Shown one piece after another: positions 36,255 to 48,592 of a DNA stretch of 64,000 nt. A program made the position numbers and the translations under genes. Positions within the stretch are counted from its first letter, which is position 1. Each line of letters opens with the position of its first letter. The notes below the pieces were generated by a model. The model was not told the origin of the DNA. It did not search any database and saw nothing but the letters and a program-made list of their open reading frames with translations. The DNA lies in assembly GCA_947623455.1 (NCBI GenBank), contig OX392535.1, positions 38,030,688 through 38,094,687 on the forward strand. The letters run 5' to 3'. This DNA comes from Mimachlamys varia. Lineage: Eukaryota > Mollusca > Bivalvia > Pectinida > Pectinidae.

Positions 36255-37818
36255 GGTGAACATTTCTGTTTACGACTTGTATACTGCGATGGTTGTCTTT
36301 AGCATGGTAGCACTCTAAAGTCGACATCACGTCTGCCCTATCTCGTTCCCGGCATGCAATGCAAACGCGGATTCACTTCCGCCCGAATTGTTTACATGAC
36401 GTGAAACTCAAACTAAAATTAATGCGTCTTTGTGTCAGTGATTATTGAATGTCTAAATCCCTGTTTTTATTTTCACCTACAGCGATGCAATATTATGGTC
36501 TGTTGCATTTTCAATCTATCCATCTTTTGTTACATTTAAATTATTTATGCATTAAATTGTGTTTCACTAAGACCTCGACGTAATGACATCATTTCATTCG
36601 TTAATTTGCCAAACGCCATCATATTAAAATTAAAATTTCTCCTTTTCTTTAATAATTCCTTGATGTGTCTTTGTCGCACTATCAACAAACCCACTGAAAC
36701 ATTAAAAGTTGAAGAAAAAAACTACAATTTTATTTATGCATAAAATAATGGCAACTACCTTTTTCTTTACGTTGTGTTGATTGTTAGCTGAAAACATTGA
36801 CGCCTCAATTTTCAATTTTGTTTCTAAAACTATGTACGTCAATGTCTAAACAGACAAGGAAAGGAAGAAATATTTGACAGTTTGCAGACTGTAGTGAAAG
36901 GCGGGTTTGTAAAAAAAAAAATATAAAAAAACTAGATTGAGCTCAAACGCGTCATGAAACGGAATGGTAGCTATTCTTTCAATTACTATCCTGTATATTA
37001 CATTACCCGGACGAGGAGCCGGAGCTGTTCTTTCTTTCGCGTCACTTCCCGGCGGTAATGTACCAGATTGTGTCTCCAGAACAACATAAAAAACATGAAT
37101 GACTTGAAATGATGAACATAAAACGGATTATCTTGAAGGCTTCCGCTGCCATTAAGGATTTGCACCCCATAATACAGACAAGAGGAATGGATGCTCTTAG
37201 CTTTAGTTACTTGTGGCGTACTTACATACCTATTTTTATCGTACTTGTTAGACAAATGTACACCCCATTCTCCACTTACAAAAGGCTCAGGCGCGTCGGG
37301 GTTGTGAGATGTTCGTCTTGTAGATATACAAGGACCGCTTCCCAAAGAAAATTAAAACTCTCTTGGCAAGATCGTTAGAATGTGAAATCATCGCTGTCCA
37401 ACTCATTTTGTGGTTATTCGACATTGCGTGTTGAATTTCACTGATTAAATTCAATTTAAACGTGAGGAGAAGTTTACCGCGCTAACGCGTATGGTACGTG
37501 CCAGCACGCAAGGAGTAGTGATTCGGTATTGTCCCGTGATTGCCTTGGAAATCAGTGTCAAGTTTCTCCTTTTACAAGGAGAGTTGCCTCCAAATCACGC
37601 ATCAACTGTACACAAAGTATATAAATTCAACAATTAACGGCAATCAGCATCCGAAAAACAGATTTTAAACAGGAACAATTTCAAGCCAGGTCCTAATTTG
37701 TGTACTGTTGCAAAAGGACCAGACCTGAACAGGGAGGGAAGAGTGTAAATGGTTTTTAGGAGGGTCAAAACGCCTAGATCAATCCCACTTGATAGAAATA
37801 GGGAGTATAGTTATGGAT
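36255..37818. other. Unique sequence, no confident gene
   Basis: Locally G+C-richer at 37000-37380, with overlapping frames on both strands (minus 36998-37345, plus 37109-37378). Neither is recognised. GTAAGT donor-like strings occur on the minus strand but no exon chain is visible. Confidence 0.5.
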
Positions 37819-38014
37819 TGTCTTGTGTCTCTTTAAACTTCCTGCATGTCTTGTGTCCCTTTAAAATCTCTGCAAGTCTTGTGTCCCTTTAAACTCCCTG
37901 CATGCCTTGTGTCCCTTTAAACTCTCTGCATGTCTTGTGTCCCTTTAAACTCCCTGTATGCCTTGTGTCCCTTTAAAATCTCTGCATGTCTTGTGTCCCT
38001 TTAAACTCCCTGCA
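37819..38014. repeat. 28-bp minisatellite, seven exact-length copies
   Basis: Seven 28-bp units with TGTCTTGTGTCCCTTTAAAC and a CTCCCTGCA-type end; variants are TGCC for TGTC and AATCTCT for ACTCCCT. It ends about 20 bp before the tail of a SINE. Confidence 0.96.
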
Positions 38015-38034
38015 AACATGCCAGAATTCTTGAA

Positions 38035-38264
38035 GTTTGGTTCATTTTGTTTTTCATTCTACAACAGCAAGGGTCATTTAAGGACGTGCCAGGTTTTAGG
38101 GGTGGAGGAAAGCCGGAGTACCCGGAGAAAAACCATTGACCTACGGTCAGTACCTGGCAACTGTCAAACAAGGAATTCGAACTCGCAGCCTACAAATGTA
38201 GAAAGGGGGGTGTTATTGGTAGAATGTCGGGACACCTTAACCGTTCGGCCACCGCGCGCGACCC
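38035..38264 (-). mobile_element. tRNA-derived V-type SINE (RUDI-like), minus copy
   Basis: Read on the minus strand: a tRNA-like head near 38262, box B as GAGTTCGAATTCC, the block GTACTCCGGCTTTCCTCC, and a tail with GGCACGTCCTTAAATGACCC. It matches the copy at 44152-44395 throughout. The plus-strand open frame across it is a by-product. Confidence 0.87.
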
Positions 38265-40287
38265 CGTTCTTTGAGATTCTTTGAGTGTAAATGGAGTTTT
38301 GAGGGGGTTGAGATTAAAATATGGGATGTTTAATTCACAGCATTTTTCACACAGAAAATGTATCTTATTCAACTAAATTGACACAATTAAGTACAATATT
38401 ATAAAGTAAAAAAAGTTTTGACTTTGATTGTGACCTCGGAGGAAATGAATCGGGTCAGCGGAAAGGCATACAACCCTAACCATATTAAGGGACTGCAAAG
38501 GGCAGCAGAAACCTACATTTATTTGTGTCAGCTTTCTTACGGCAGAGGGTTCCATTAAGATTTAAAATGTCCCCTAGTACTGTAACAATTTCAACATTAA
38601 ATCCCCAAACTCTTCATATCAAAAACCAGGAAAGCCTGATGTTCTTGAAAAATCAATGCAGGCGACGCTTTGATACCATAATCTTATTGTCAATAAAGTT
38701 TAATCAAGATCAAACGATCAAAAATGTAATAAAAGTCAATAAATCTAAATAAATTGGGGTTTCACTCACACTAGTTAAAAAAAACCGTGTGAGAAAATCT
38801 GAGACAAATAGTTATGTAGACATGCGTTTTAGTCATTATTATAGCTTCGAGGCAGTTCATTTTAACTTAATATTTTTGAAATATGATTTGAAATCATTAA
38901 CTACATTCAGAAATGAGAACAAATACCAATATTTCGTTCTGTATTTCGCGTACATCACTTCCGAGTTCTTATCATTGATAAATAATTTGTACCCTGTCAT
39001 GCTGGACTTCCACTGACATCCATCTAAATTAATCAAATATCATTTTAACATCGTTTCCGATCCCTTATGGGGCTGTGTTCTCGACTAACTCCTGAATCCT
39101 CCCGTAACGTTAACACATAAAGCTATGATCAATCTATTCACAATAAAAAACAACAGTCATTACATCCGAAGAGATTTTTAACTGCATTGTGAACTGCATC
39201 CGTCTGAATGGAGAGTTGGATTTGGCGTCAACTTTCGTGGTAGGCCTAAGTGTTTCCACGGAGCATGTTAAACGGGCCATTTGTTTCCAAAGTATGATTC
39301 AACGCCGACCCAGCGGAAGAACTGGTCCCAATAGTCCTTCGGCCCTATTAACAATAAGTAGTCCCATATATCACTCCGCAGTTAATTCTTTTAACAGGAG
39401 AATACCACGTACAAAATACCGCGATAAATATGTATTTGACACCGAGTTATCCGGCCGTTAGGTGGCGCCATAATATAAATGGCGTTGTTCTTATGCCATG
39501 CAGCTTATTGAGAATTCTTAGTTTGATTTTCGTAGCCAATTCTTATGCTTGATTTTACCCCCAAAATGCCACAAAGTTGGTTTAAATTATTTCTAAACAT
39601 TCAGAGCTATATAAATGTATAAAATAATAAGACGTGTTTTATTCAATTGCACTAAAACGCTGAAGACTATACGTACACGTATTTGCCGAACTTCAATGAA
39701 CTGTCGATGTTTGTCAAACGCCGGAACCAAACGACGCCAGAGAAAAAGTTTGATATACAATATATAATTATATACATACTTATTGGATTTTATAGCCAGC
39801 GATAAAACACTAAAGTGTGAACATACGTCTTCATCATGGCCGTTCAGAGACCAATAAGGCGAAGGTATCATTGTCGAAGAATATTTTAATAACGAAGAGG
39901 GGATAATTTCCAAATAATGTATCTTTTTTGCATCTATTCAGCTTAGTGTGCACGCAGATGGATCTCGGTATTATATTTTATTTTACTAGGTTTTTATAGT
40001 TACCAAGAAAAGTTTAGTGTATACAATGTATGTTTGCAATGCTATTGTCCTTGAATCTAATGTAAATTATATAGCAGAAAACATATCAATGGGTTTTTTT
40101 TTAACTTTCAAGAATGTTAAAGCGGTTTTATGCTACCTCTCCAAAATTAGTTTAATTCGTGGAAAAAGTAGAGGGGCGGGCAGATAACGGTACATGTATG
40201 AACGGGAGGGAGAAGTTGGGAGATACTATATGTTTCCTGGAGCTGAGTTTTAGGGGAGGGACTGTGAGGAATGTAGTCTGCTTTGGT
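38265..40287. other. Unique sequence, no confident gene
   Basis: A plus-strand frame at 39189-39461 lies in a G+C-richer patch with mixed composition but no recognised domain. An ATG in good context near 39836 opens only 18 codons. No repeat family is identified. Confidence 0.5.
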
Positions 40288-43253
40288 GAAGGTAGGACGG
40301 GGTAGGACGGGGTTGGAGAGGGTAGAGGAGGTAAGAGAGGGTAAAACGGTGTTGGAATGGGTAGGACGAGGTAGGAGTGGGTAGGACGAGGTAGGAGTTG
40401 GTAGGACAGGGTAGGGTATGGTAGGGCAGGATAGGGCAGGGTAGGGCAGGGTAGGGCAGGATAGGGCGTGGTAGGGCAGGATAGGGCAAGGTAGGGCAGG
40501 ATAGGGCGTGGTAGGGCAGGATAGGGCAGGATAGGGCAGGGTAGGGCAGGATAGGGCAGGGTAGGGCAGGATATGGCAGGGTAGGGCAGAATAGGACGTG
40601 GTAGGGCAGAATATGGCAGGGTAGGGCGTGGTAGGGCAGGATAGGGCGTGGTAGGGCAGGATAGGGCGTGGTAGGGCAGGGTAGGGCGTGGTAGGGCAGG
40701 ATATGGCAGGATAGGGCGTGATAGGGCAGGATAGGACTTGGTAGGACAGGGTAGGGCAGGATAGGGCGTGGTAGGGAAGGGTAGGGCAGGATATGGCAGG
40801 ATAGGGCGTGGTAGGGCAGGATATGGCAGGGTAGGGCGTGGTAGGGCAGGATAGGGCAGGATAGGGCGTGGTAGGGTAGGATAGGACTTGGTAGGGCAGG
40901 GTAGGGCAGGATAGGGCGTGGTAGGGCAGGGTAGGGCAGGATATGGCAGGATAGGGCGTGGTAGGGCAGGATATGGCAGGGTAGGGCGTGGTAGGGCAGG
41001 ATAGGGCGTGGTAGGGCAGGATATGGCAGGGTAGGGCAGGATAGGGCGTGGTAGGGCAGGATATGGCAGGGTAGGGCGTGGTAGGGCAGGATAGGGCGTG
41101 GTAGGGCAGGATAGGGCGTGGTAGGGCAGGGTAGGGCAGGATAGGGCAGGGTAGGGCAGGATAGGGCGTGGTAGGGCAGGATATGGCAGGATAGGGCGTG
41201 GTAGGGCAGGGTATGGCAGGCTAGGGCAGGATAGGGCGTGGTAGGGCAGGATATGGCAGGGTAGGGCGTGGTAGGGCAGGATAGGGAAGGGTAGGGCAGG
41301 ATATGGCAGGGTAGGGCAGGATAGGGCGTGGTAGGGCAGGATATGGCAGGGTAGCGCGTGGTAGGGCAGGATATGGCAGGGTAGGGCGTGGTAGGGCAGG
41401 ATAGGGCGTGGTAGGGCAGGGTAGGGCAGGGTAGGGCAGGATAGGGCAGGATAGGGCAGGGTAGGGCGTGGTAGGGCAGGGTAGGGCAGGATAGAGCGTG
41501 GTAGGGCAGGATAGAGCGTGGTAGGGCAGGATAGGGCGTGGTAGGACAGGGAAGGGTAGGGCAGGATATGGCAGGATAGGGCGTGGTAGGGCAGGATATG
41601 GCAGGGTAGGGCGTGGTAGGGCAGGATAGGGCAGGATAGGGCGTGGTAGGGTAGGATAGGACTTGGTAGGGCAGGGTAGGGCAGGATAGGGCGTGGTAGG
41701 GCAGGGTAGGGCAGGATATGGCAGGATAGGGCGTGGTAGGGCAGGATATGGCAGGGTAGGGCGTGGTAGGGCAGGATAGGGCGTGGTAGGGCAGGATATG
41801 GCAGGATAGGGCGTGGTAGGGCAGGGTATGGCAGGCTAGGGCAGGATAGGGCGTGGTAGGGCAGGATATGGCAGGGTAGGGCGTGGTAGGGCAGGATAGG
41901 GAAGGGTAGGGCAAGATATGGCAGGGTAGGGCAGGATAGGGCGTGGTAGGGCAGGATATGGCAGGGTAGCGCGTGGTAGGGCAGGATATGGCAGGATAGG
42001 GCGTGGTAGGGCAGGATAGGGCGTGGTAGGGCAGGGTAGGGCAGGGTAGGGCAGGGTAGGGCAGGATAGGGCAGGGTAGGGCGTGGTAGGGCAGGGTAGG
42101 GCAGGATAGAGCGTGGTAGGGCAGGATAGAGCGTGGTAGGGCAGGATAGGGCGTGGTAGGACAGGGCAGGGTAGGGCAGGATAGGGCGTGGTAGGGCAGG
42201 GTAGGGCAGGATATGGCAGGATAGGGCGTGGTAGGGAAGGATATGGCAGGGTAGGGCGCGGTAGGGCAGGATAGGGCAGGATAGGGCAGGATATGGCAGG
42301 GTAGGGCAGGATAGGGCGTGGTAGGGCAGGATATGGCAGGGTAGGGCGTGGTAGGGCAGGATAGGGCAGGATAGGGCGTGGTAGGGCAGGATAGGGCAGG
42401 ATAGGGCGTGGTAGGGCAGGGTAGGGCAGGATAGGGCAGGATAGGGCAGGGTAGGGCAGGATAGGTTGTGGTAGGGCAGGATAGGGCGTGGTAGGGCAGG
42501 GTAGGGCAGGATAGGGCGTGGTAGGGCAGGATATGGCAGGGTAGGGCGTGGTAGGGCAGGATAGGGAAGGGTAGGGCAGGATATGGCAGGGTAGGGCAGG
42601 ATAGGGCGTGGTAGGGCAGGATATGGCAGGGTAGGGCGTGGTAGGGCAGGACATGGCAGGATAGGGCGTGGTAGGGCAGGATAGGGCGTGGTAGGGCGTG
42701 GTAGGGCAGGATAGGGCAGGGTAGGGCAGGATAGGGCAGGGTAGGGCAGGGTAGGGCGTGGTAGGGCAGTGTAGGGCAGGCTAGGGCGTGGTAGGGCAGG
42801 ATAGGGCTTGGTAGGGCAGGGTAGGCAGGGTAGGGCGTGGTAGGGCGTGGTAGGGCAGGATAGGGCGTGGTAGGTCAGGATAGGGTGTGGTAGGGCAGGC
42901 TAGGGAAGGGTAGGGCGGGGTAGGGCGTGATAGGGCGTGGTAGGGCGTGGTAGGACAGGATAGGGCGTGGTAAGGCAGGGTAGGGCAGGGTAGGGCGTGG
43001 TAGGAGAGGATAGGACAGGGAAGGAGTGGGTAGACGGGGTAGGGCAGGGTAGGGTAGGGCGTGGTAGGAGAGAGTAAGGTAGGGAAGGAGTGGGAAATGC
43101 GTAGTAGGAGAGGGTAGGACGTGGTTGAAGGGAGAAGGACGGGGATTGAGAGGGAAGGACGAGGTAGGGAGATAGTACATGTAGGACGGGAAAGGAAAGG
43201 ATAGACGGGGTAGGGCAGGGTAGGATATGTTAGGACGGGGTAAGGCGGGATAT
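40288..43253. repeat. G-rich 10-bp array, about 2.97 kb
   Basis: Units GTAGGGCAGG, ATAGGGCGTG, ATATGGCAGG and close variants, in strict 10-bp register for most of the length and degenerate at both ends (GTAGGACGGG types). The plus strand is G-rich and C-poor throughout, with a GG or GGG in every unit. The minus strand has no stop codons in the core, giving frames of 554 and 272 codons made only of Pro/Tyr/Ala/Leu/Cys/Ser decapeptides. These are by-products, not genes. A 615-bp block is duplicated (see findings). Confidence 0.97.
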
Positions 43254-44130
43254 GATGAAATTTGTACAGTTTGGGAATGTGTTGGTTTAGTGCAAATAAA
43301 GGATAAGTGTGACGTAGAAACCCATTTTTATACTATAGAAATAATTCTGAAATGAGTTTAACATGTTTTTCACATCATTCTGTTTCTTCGTTAGAGGAAA
43401 TCAAAACAATCTCAAATCATCTCTTTCTAAACGCCTTGCCTAATATAGTCTTAAATGTTACAATAGCATTAATGTTATAGGTCGGAGAAGTTTCCCTATG
43501 GGGCCGCCTACCACCACGAATGTAAAAGACAACCGAACTATTTATATAAAGCCATAAATGTTGATGTCTCCTGCGTCGATTCTGTTAAAATTTCAAACAA
43601 AATTGTGTCATTTTTAGGTTGCTTGCGTGATACATTATGTATCCTAGATGTATCAGGTAAAAAATGATATTGCAAAAATTTCAAGGCCATCATACAATGT
43701 GTAAACATATGGGGGAAAATCGTGATAAAAAAAGAAGAAATACAAGTTCCTTATACATGAATTCAGTATCTACAAAAAAGATAGTTTTAATGCACTTTGG
43801 GTGTAATATGGAATGACAAAATCATTACCATTTTTGTGTCATTTTAACATTTATCTGCTGTCAGTTTGCATATATTGATAATGTGAAAGCCAACTGCAAA
43901 ATACGAACCCACTGGCGTAATTCGTTGGGAATTATAATACATGTATCATGTTACAAGAAGTTTTATTTAGAGTTGCATATATAAACAAAGAAAAAATTGA
44001 AAACAAAATGACTTAACAATTTTTGTAAAAGTAGCAAATATAAAGTTTTAAATGTCAATGCTTGTGTCGTGACGTCATCGTTAATATGATGTCATAGTTC
44101 TAACGTGGTATGCATACACTTCTTTTTTTT
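43254..44130. other. Unique A+T-rich sequence, no gene seen
   Basis: No open frame or repeat worth annotating. Confidence 0.55.
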
Positions 44131-44154
44131 GGGGGGGGGGGGGGTATGGGGGGC
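44131..44154. repeat. Poly-G tract at the 5' edge of a SINE
   Basis: G14, then TAT, then a second G run that leads into the SINE head GCGATGGTCGAGTGG. Confidence 0.93.
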
Positions 44155-44395
44155 GATGGTCGAGTGGTTTAGGTGTTCCGACATTCTACTACTAGCCTTC
44201 CACCTCTGGGTTGCGAGTTCGAATCCGACGTTGGGGCAGTTGCCAGGCACTGACCGTAGGTCGGTGGTTTTTCTCCGGGTACTCTGGCTTTCCTCCACCT
44301 CCAAAACATGGCACGTCCTTAAATGACCCTTGTTGTTAATAGGACGTAAAACAAAACAAACCAAACCAAACCAAACCAAGCCAAACTAAACTAAA
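44152..44395 (+). mobile_element. tRNA-derived V-type SINE (RUDI-like), best-preserved copy
   Basis: Head GGTCGAGTGGTTTAGG (box A-like) and GAGTTCGAATCC (box B-like), central GACCGTAGGTCGGTGG and CTCCGGGTACTCTGG. The tail is ACGTCCTTAAATGACCC, GTTAATAGGACGT and an (ACAAA/CCAAA)n end. It is about 240 bp including the tail. A minus-strand frame over the same bases is a by-product. Confidence 0.88.
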
Positions 44396-44559
44396 CACTC
44401 CTTTTTCGAACAAGGGCTATTCCTAAAATCACTAATTTAGATATAAGCTGACTGTATCAGTAGTTGTTATTGAATCATTACACGGTGACAATATGGCATT
44501 TACAGAATAAATGAATGACACAGCTTTGTCGGCAAAGAAATTCTGTATCAATATATCGG

Positions 44560-44705
44560 TAAAAGATCCGGACGTTGCAAGAAAGCTTACACCAACATAC
44601 CACAGTCTCCCAAATACCAACGCACATAACACACACATCCATATCTTATACACTGAGAGGCCGTCCTTAATTAAATGAAACAACCAAACCAAACCAAACC
44701 AAACA
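44560..44705 (+). mobile_element. Family Y element, 3' fragment
   Basis: AAGCTTACACCAACATACCA, CAGTCTCCCAAATACC, CACTGAGAGGCCGTCCTTAA and a (CCAAA)n tail match the 3' third of the Y copy at 51555-51890. Confidence 0.75.
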
Positions 44706-44779
44706 CAGTTCAATGCTTAAATACAGTACACATAACTTGTTCAATCAAGAAATGGCCAAATCTCGGTTTATAAATAAAC

Positions 44780-44925
44780 TTTATTTATTTTACACCAATT
44801 AAGAAACAAGTTATACAAATTATATTAATCACTCTTGCTGGCCCGGATGTTAGCACGAGATATGTCTTATTGTTGGAGGAAACCGGAGTACCCGGAGAAA
44901 ACCCACGTTTCCTAATTTGGAAATA
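44780..44925 (-). mobile_element. Dispersed repeat with V-type domain, minus copy
   Basis: On the minus strand: ACGTGGGTTTTCTCCGGG, TACTCCGGTTTCCTCC, AACAATAAGACA, AGCAAGAGTGATTAATA, ATAACTTG and AATAAATAAAG. Same family and length as 32258-32396. Confidence 0.8.
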
Positions 44926-45673
44926 TGGAATTAGTTGAAATTTTAATCAAAATATTTGATGAAACTACATACATTGTACATTGTATATACCATTAACTTT
45001 AATTTCAAAATATTAAATCTAAAATTGAGGCGACATCCTGTATCAACGGCCGTGTCACGGATGTGACGTATGACTATCCGGGCCGCCATCTTGTCAATTT
45101 ATTCAGAGGTATTACAAGACAAGACAGGTTACATGTCAACTTGTGTTCGCTTTTAAAACCACGGGATCATTCACTCTGGCGATTACGTGTCGCCAACCCG
45201 TACCAAGGACTACCACGTCGCTGTATATATATAACAATGCGAAACAGGCGCGAGGCAAGCACCAACTCCTCTGTATCAACAAATCAATTCTCGTTTTTCT
45301 TACCGAAACGCTAACGAGAAACCAATGAGTGGGATGAACTTGCAAATTTATGATATTAGTCTATTCTCGTTGTATTTGAAATCCGAAAATCTTTCAAATA
45401 AGTGGAGAATTTATATCACTTTTCTCGATTCTCCAGCGTAGATTGCCACAAGGCTTGCAATGTGTGAAGGTCACATAGTCTCAAGCGCCCAGATGTGTAA
45501 ATCAGGGACCGTTAATTGCCCCCTTATTGACTGTTGGCGCGACGCGAGCACTTTGCTGCGAGATGGAGAGGAAGACGGCCGAGCATAGAGCAGAAAGCCA
45601 ATTAACAGGTGACGATGTATGGGCTACTGGCGTGACGAAATTCCCTGTGGTGAACGTCATCAGTTATTGGGCA
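44926..45673. other. Unique sequence, no confident gene
   Basis: Contains a G+C-richer patch (45040-45340) with a TATATATATAACAATG string and overlapping frames on both strands. A promoter or first exon is possible, but nothing specific supports it. Confidence 0.45.
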
Positions 45674-45870
45674 GTCGGGTGCACTTGGTGGGTGCTACAT
45701 TGTAGCTATAGTCGGGTGCACTTAGTGGGTGCTACATTGTAGCTATAGTCGGGTGCACTTAGTGGGTGCTACATTGTAGCTATAGTCGGGTGCACTTAGT
45801 GGGTGCTACATTGTAGCTATAGTCGGGTGCACTTGGTGGGTGCTACATTGTACCTAGTCGGGTGCACGTG
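45674..45870. repeat. 37-bp minisatellite, about 5 copies
   Basis: Units of GTCGGGTGCACTTAGTGGG then TGCTACATTGTAGCTATA. The last copies are degenerate (ACGTGGTCGGG). Confidence 0.95.
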
Positions 45871-46243
45871 GTCGGGTAAGTGAGGTAATCGGTACATTGT
45901 ACCGTCTCTCATGTAACACGTAGTAGATACATGTATGTCGAAAGCCAAAGGGACATATTAAGAGCGTAAGACATGGACAGTGCATTTTTTAGCAAGTACA
46001 AAATGAAGCTATATAGCTCAGACTACCGTTTATCATCTGCTCTACAACATATTTCAATAATTCTCTCTATAGTATCAATTTTTATATTTGATATCCCTAG
46101 CTACATGTGTGTTAATATAATAAGCATTTCTTTATGATGCGCGATACATGTGTGACGAAATGTCAAGATAGTGGCGGTACAAAGATTTATATTTGGTGTT
46201 ACTGTGAACAAATATCAGTTGATCCATATGCACTTCAAAAATA
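45871..46243. other. No feature seen
   Basis: Unique A+T-rich sequence between two arrays. Confidence 0.5.
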
Positions 46244-47784
46244 TGACAAGAAAGTGTAAATGACCTTCACATCACAAGAGAGTGTAAAAGACCTTCACGA
46301 CACAAGAGTGTAAATGACCTTCACGACACAAGATAGTGTCAATGACCTTCACGACACTAGATAGTGTAAATGACCTTCACGACACTAGATAGTGTAAATG
46401 ACCTTCACGACACAAGAGAGTATAAATGACCTACACGAGACAAGAGAGTGTAAATGACCTTCACGACACAAGAGTGTAAATGACCTTCACGACACAAGAT
46501 AGTGTCAATGGCCTTCACGACACTAGATAGTGTAAATGACCTTCACGACACAAGAGAGTATAAATGACCTACACGAGACAAGAGAGTGTAAATGACCTTC
46601 ACGACACTAGAGAGTGTAAATGGCCTTCACGACACAAGAGAGTATAAATGACCTACACGAGACAAGAGAGTGTAAATGACCTTCACGACACTAGAGAGTG
46701 TAAATGACCTTCACGACACAATATAGTGTCAATGACCTTCACGACACTAGATAGTGTTAATGACCTTAACGACACTAGATAGTGTAAATGACCTTCACGA
46801 CACAAGAGAGTTTAAATGACCTACACGAGACAAGAGAGTGTAAATGACCTTCACGACACTAGAGAGTGTAAATGGCCTTAACGACACAAGCAAGGGTAAA
46901 TGGCCTTCACGACACAAGAGTGTAAATGAACTTCACGACACAAGCGAGTGTAAATGACCTTCACGACACAAGAGTGTAAATGACCTTCACGACACAAGAG
47001 TGTAAATGGCCTTCACGACACAAGAGTGTAAATGACCTTCACAACACAAGCGAGTGTAAATGACCTTCACGACACAAGAGTGTAAATGACCTTCACGACA
47101 CAAGCGAGTGTAAATGACCTTAATGATACAAGAGAGTGTAAATGACCTTCACGACACCAGAAAGCGTAAAAGACCTACACAACACAAGAGAGTATAAATG
47201 ACCTACACGAAACAAGAGAGTGTAAATGACCTACACGACACTAGAAAGTGTAAATGACCTTCACGACACAAGAGAGTATAAATGACTTACACGACACAAG
47301 AGAGTGTTAAAAGACCTTCACGACACAAGAGTGTAAATGACCTACACCACACTAGAGAGTGTAAATGACCTACACGACACTAGAGAGTGTAAATGACCTT
47401 CACGACACAAGAGGGTGTAAATGACCTACACGACACTAGAGAGTGTAAATGACCTTCACGACACTAGAGAGTGTAAATGACCTTCACGACACAAGAGAGT
47501 GTTAATGACCTTCAAGACACAAGAGAGTGTAAAAGACCTTCACGACACAACATAGTGTAAATGGCCTTCATGACACAAGAGTGTAAATGACCTTCACGAC
47601 ACAAGCGAGTGTAAATGACCGTCACGACACCAGAGAGTGTAAATGACCTTCACGACACAACAGAGTGTAAATGGCCTTCAAGACACAAGAGAGTGTAAAT
47701 GACCTTCACGACACAAGAGAGTGTAAATGACCTTCAAGACACAAGAGAGTGTGAATGACTTCACGACACAAGAGAGTGTAAATG
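46244..47784. repeat. 28-bp minisatellite, about 55 copies
   Basis: Units with GAGAGTGTAAATGACC then TTCACGACACAA (28 bp), with a frequent two-base-shorter form lacking one GA. Recurring variants (ACCTACACGAGACAAG, GGCCTTCACGAC, CACTAGATAGTG) repeat in the same order, so multi-unit blocks have been duplicated. It ends exactly at the GGCCGTCC end of a minus-strand Y element. Confidence 0.96.
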
Positions 47785-48218
47785 GACGGCCTTTCGGTGT
47801 ATGATGTATGGGTGTGTGTTGAAGGTGTGTGTATTTGGGAGGCTGCAGTAAGTTCGTCCAAGCCTTATTGGTCCGGATCTTTCGCCGATTCAGTGCTACC
47901 ACACTGAAGTATACTGCCGTAGGCCCACAACAGAACACCCCACCTGGACATTATACTGACAACAGGCGAGTCAGTCGTTCTACTCCAATAATGCTGAGCG
48001 TCAAGCAGGGAGTTATAACTACCATTGTTAGAGACTCTGGTATGTTTCGGCCTGGGACAGAACCATTAGCCTTCCTCAAAGGGGCGAACACTCAACTAAA
48101 GTCCTAAAGTGAGGTTGTGTCAAGGGAGACATTAGGAATGAGAAATTTATTTAGAAAGCATGAAAAAGATAAGATACCAAGTTTAGTCGCCTTCTACGAT
48201 CATACAATGGGAGCAGGT
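47785..48218 (-). mobile_element. Family Y element, apparently full length
   Basis: Read on the minus strand it starts TACCTGCTCCCATTGTATG and continues with CGTAGAAGGCGACTAAAC, TTAGTTGAGTGTTCGCCCC, TTCTGTCCCAGGCCGAAAC, GTTGTCAGTATAATGTCC and GGCAGTATACTTCAGTGTGG. It ends with GCCTCCCAAATACACAC and GGCCGTCC, where the 28-bp array begins. About 430 bp, no coding capacity. It may be a SINE, but its 5' end has no clear tRNA-like box. Confidence 0.82.
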
Positions 48219-48475
48219 ACAATTCTTACGCTCTATCTACAGGGCAAACCCATCACAGAATCCCGCGCAGCTGCATTGTGATGACAACGATTTAACAGCT
48301 CTCCTCTAAACCTTTATTGTTGAACGTTACGCGGGGAAACACAGCTACAACTTGTATAGACTTTGGTTTGTCTTGAGCAGGGGACACAACCTATAACCTT
48401 CCTCATAGGGATGAATGCTCAACATTACAGCCAGAACTGAGGTATTACCAAGGAAATCGGTACATGTAGGAAGTT
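48219..48475 (-). mobile_element. Family Y element, second diverged copy
   Basis: Adjacent to the full-length copy in the same orientation: GTTGAGCATTCATCCC, ATGAGGAAGGTTATAGG, then CTGTGATGGGTTTGCCCTG in place of the usual TGTTCTGCTGGG block. More diverged than its neighbour and truncated. Confidence 0.65.
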
Positions 48476-48592
48476 ATAGGTAGCTATATATATATTGAAG
48501 AAGAAAAATAAAAATGAAGACTTTTGTGACACAACAGCACACCATTTTGCATCGGTTTACTACTTTAGTCTGCTCTTATAGTTTTTTTTAAT

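Noticed and set aside
37260..37345. Short minus-strand exon ending at GTAAGT
   Set aside because: The donor match is good but the peptide is unrecognised, the frame is ambiguous and no second exon is visible.
40250..42654. Open frames of 554 and 272 codons on the minus strand (Pro/Tyr/Ala/Leu/Cys repeats)
   Set aside because: They coincide exactly with the 10-bp array. All three minus frames are open because the unit has no stop on that strand, and 10 is not a multiple of 3, so frame is meaningless. No non-repeat domain is present.
40288..43253. Interstitial telomere
   Set aside because: Contains TAGGG but the period is 10 bp with GTAGGGCAGG-type units, not a 6-bp TTAGGG repeat.
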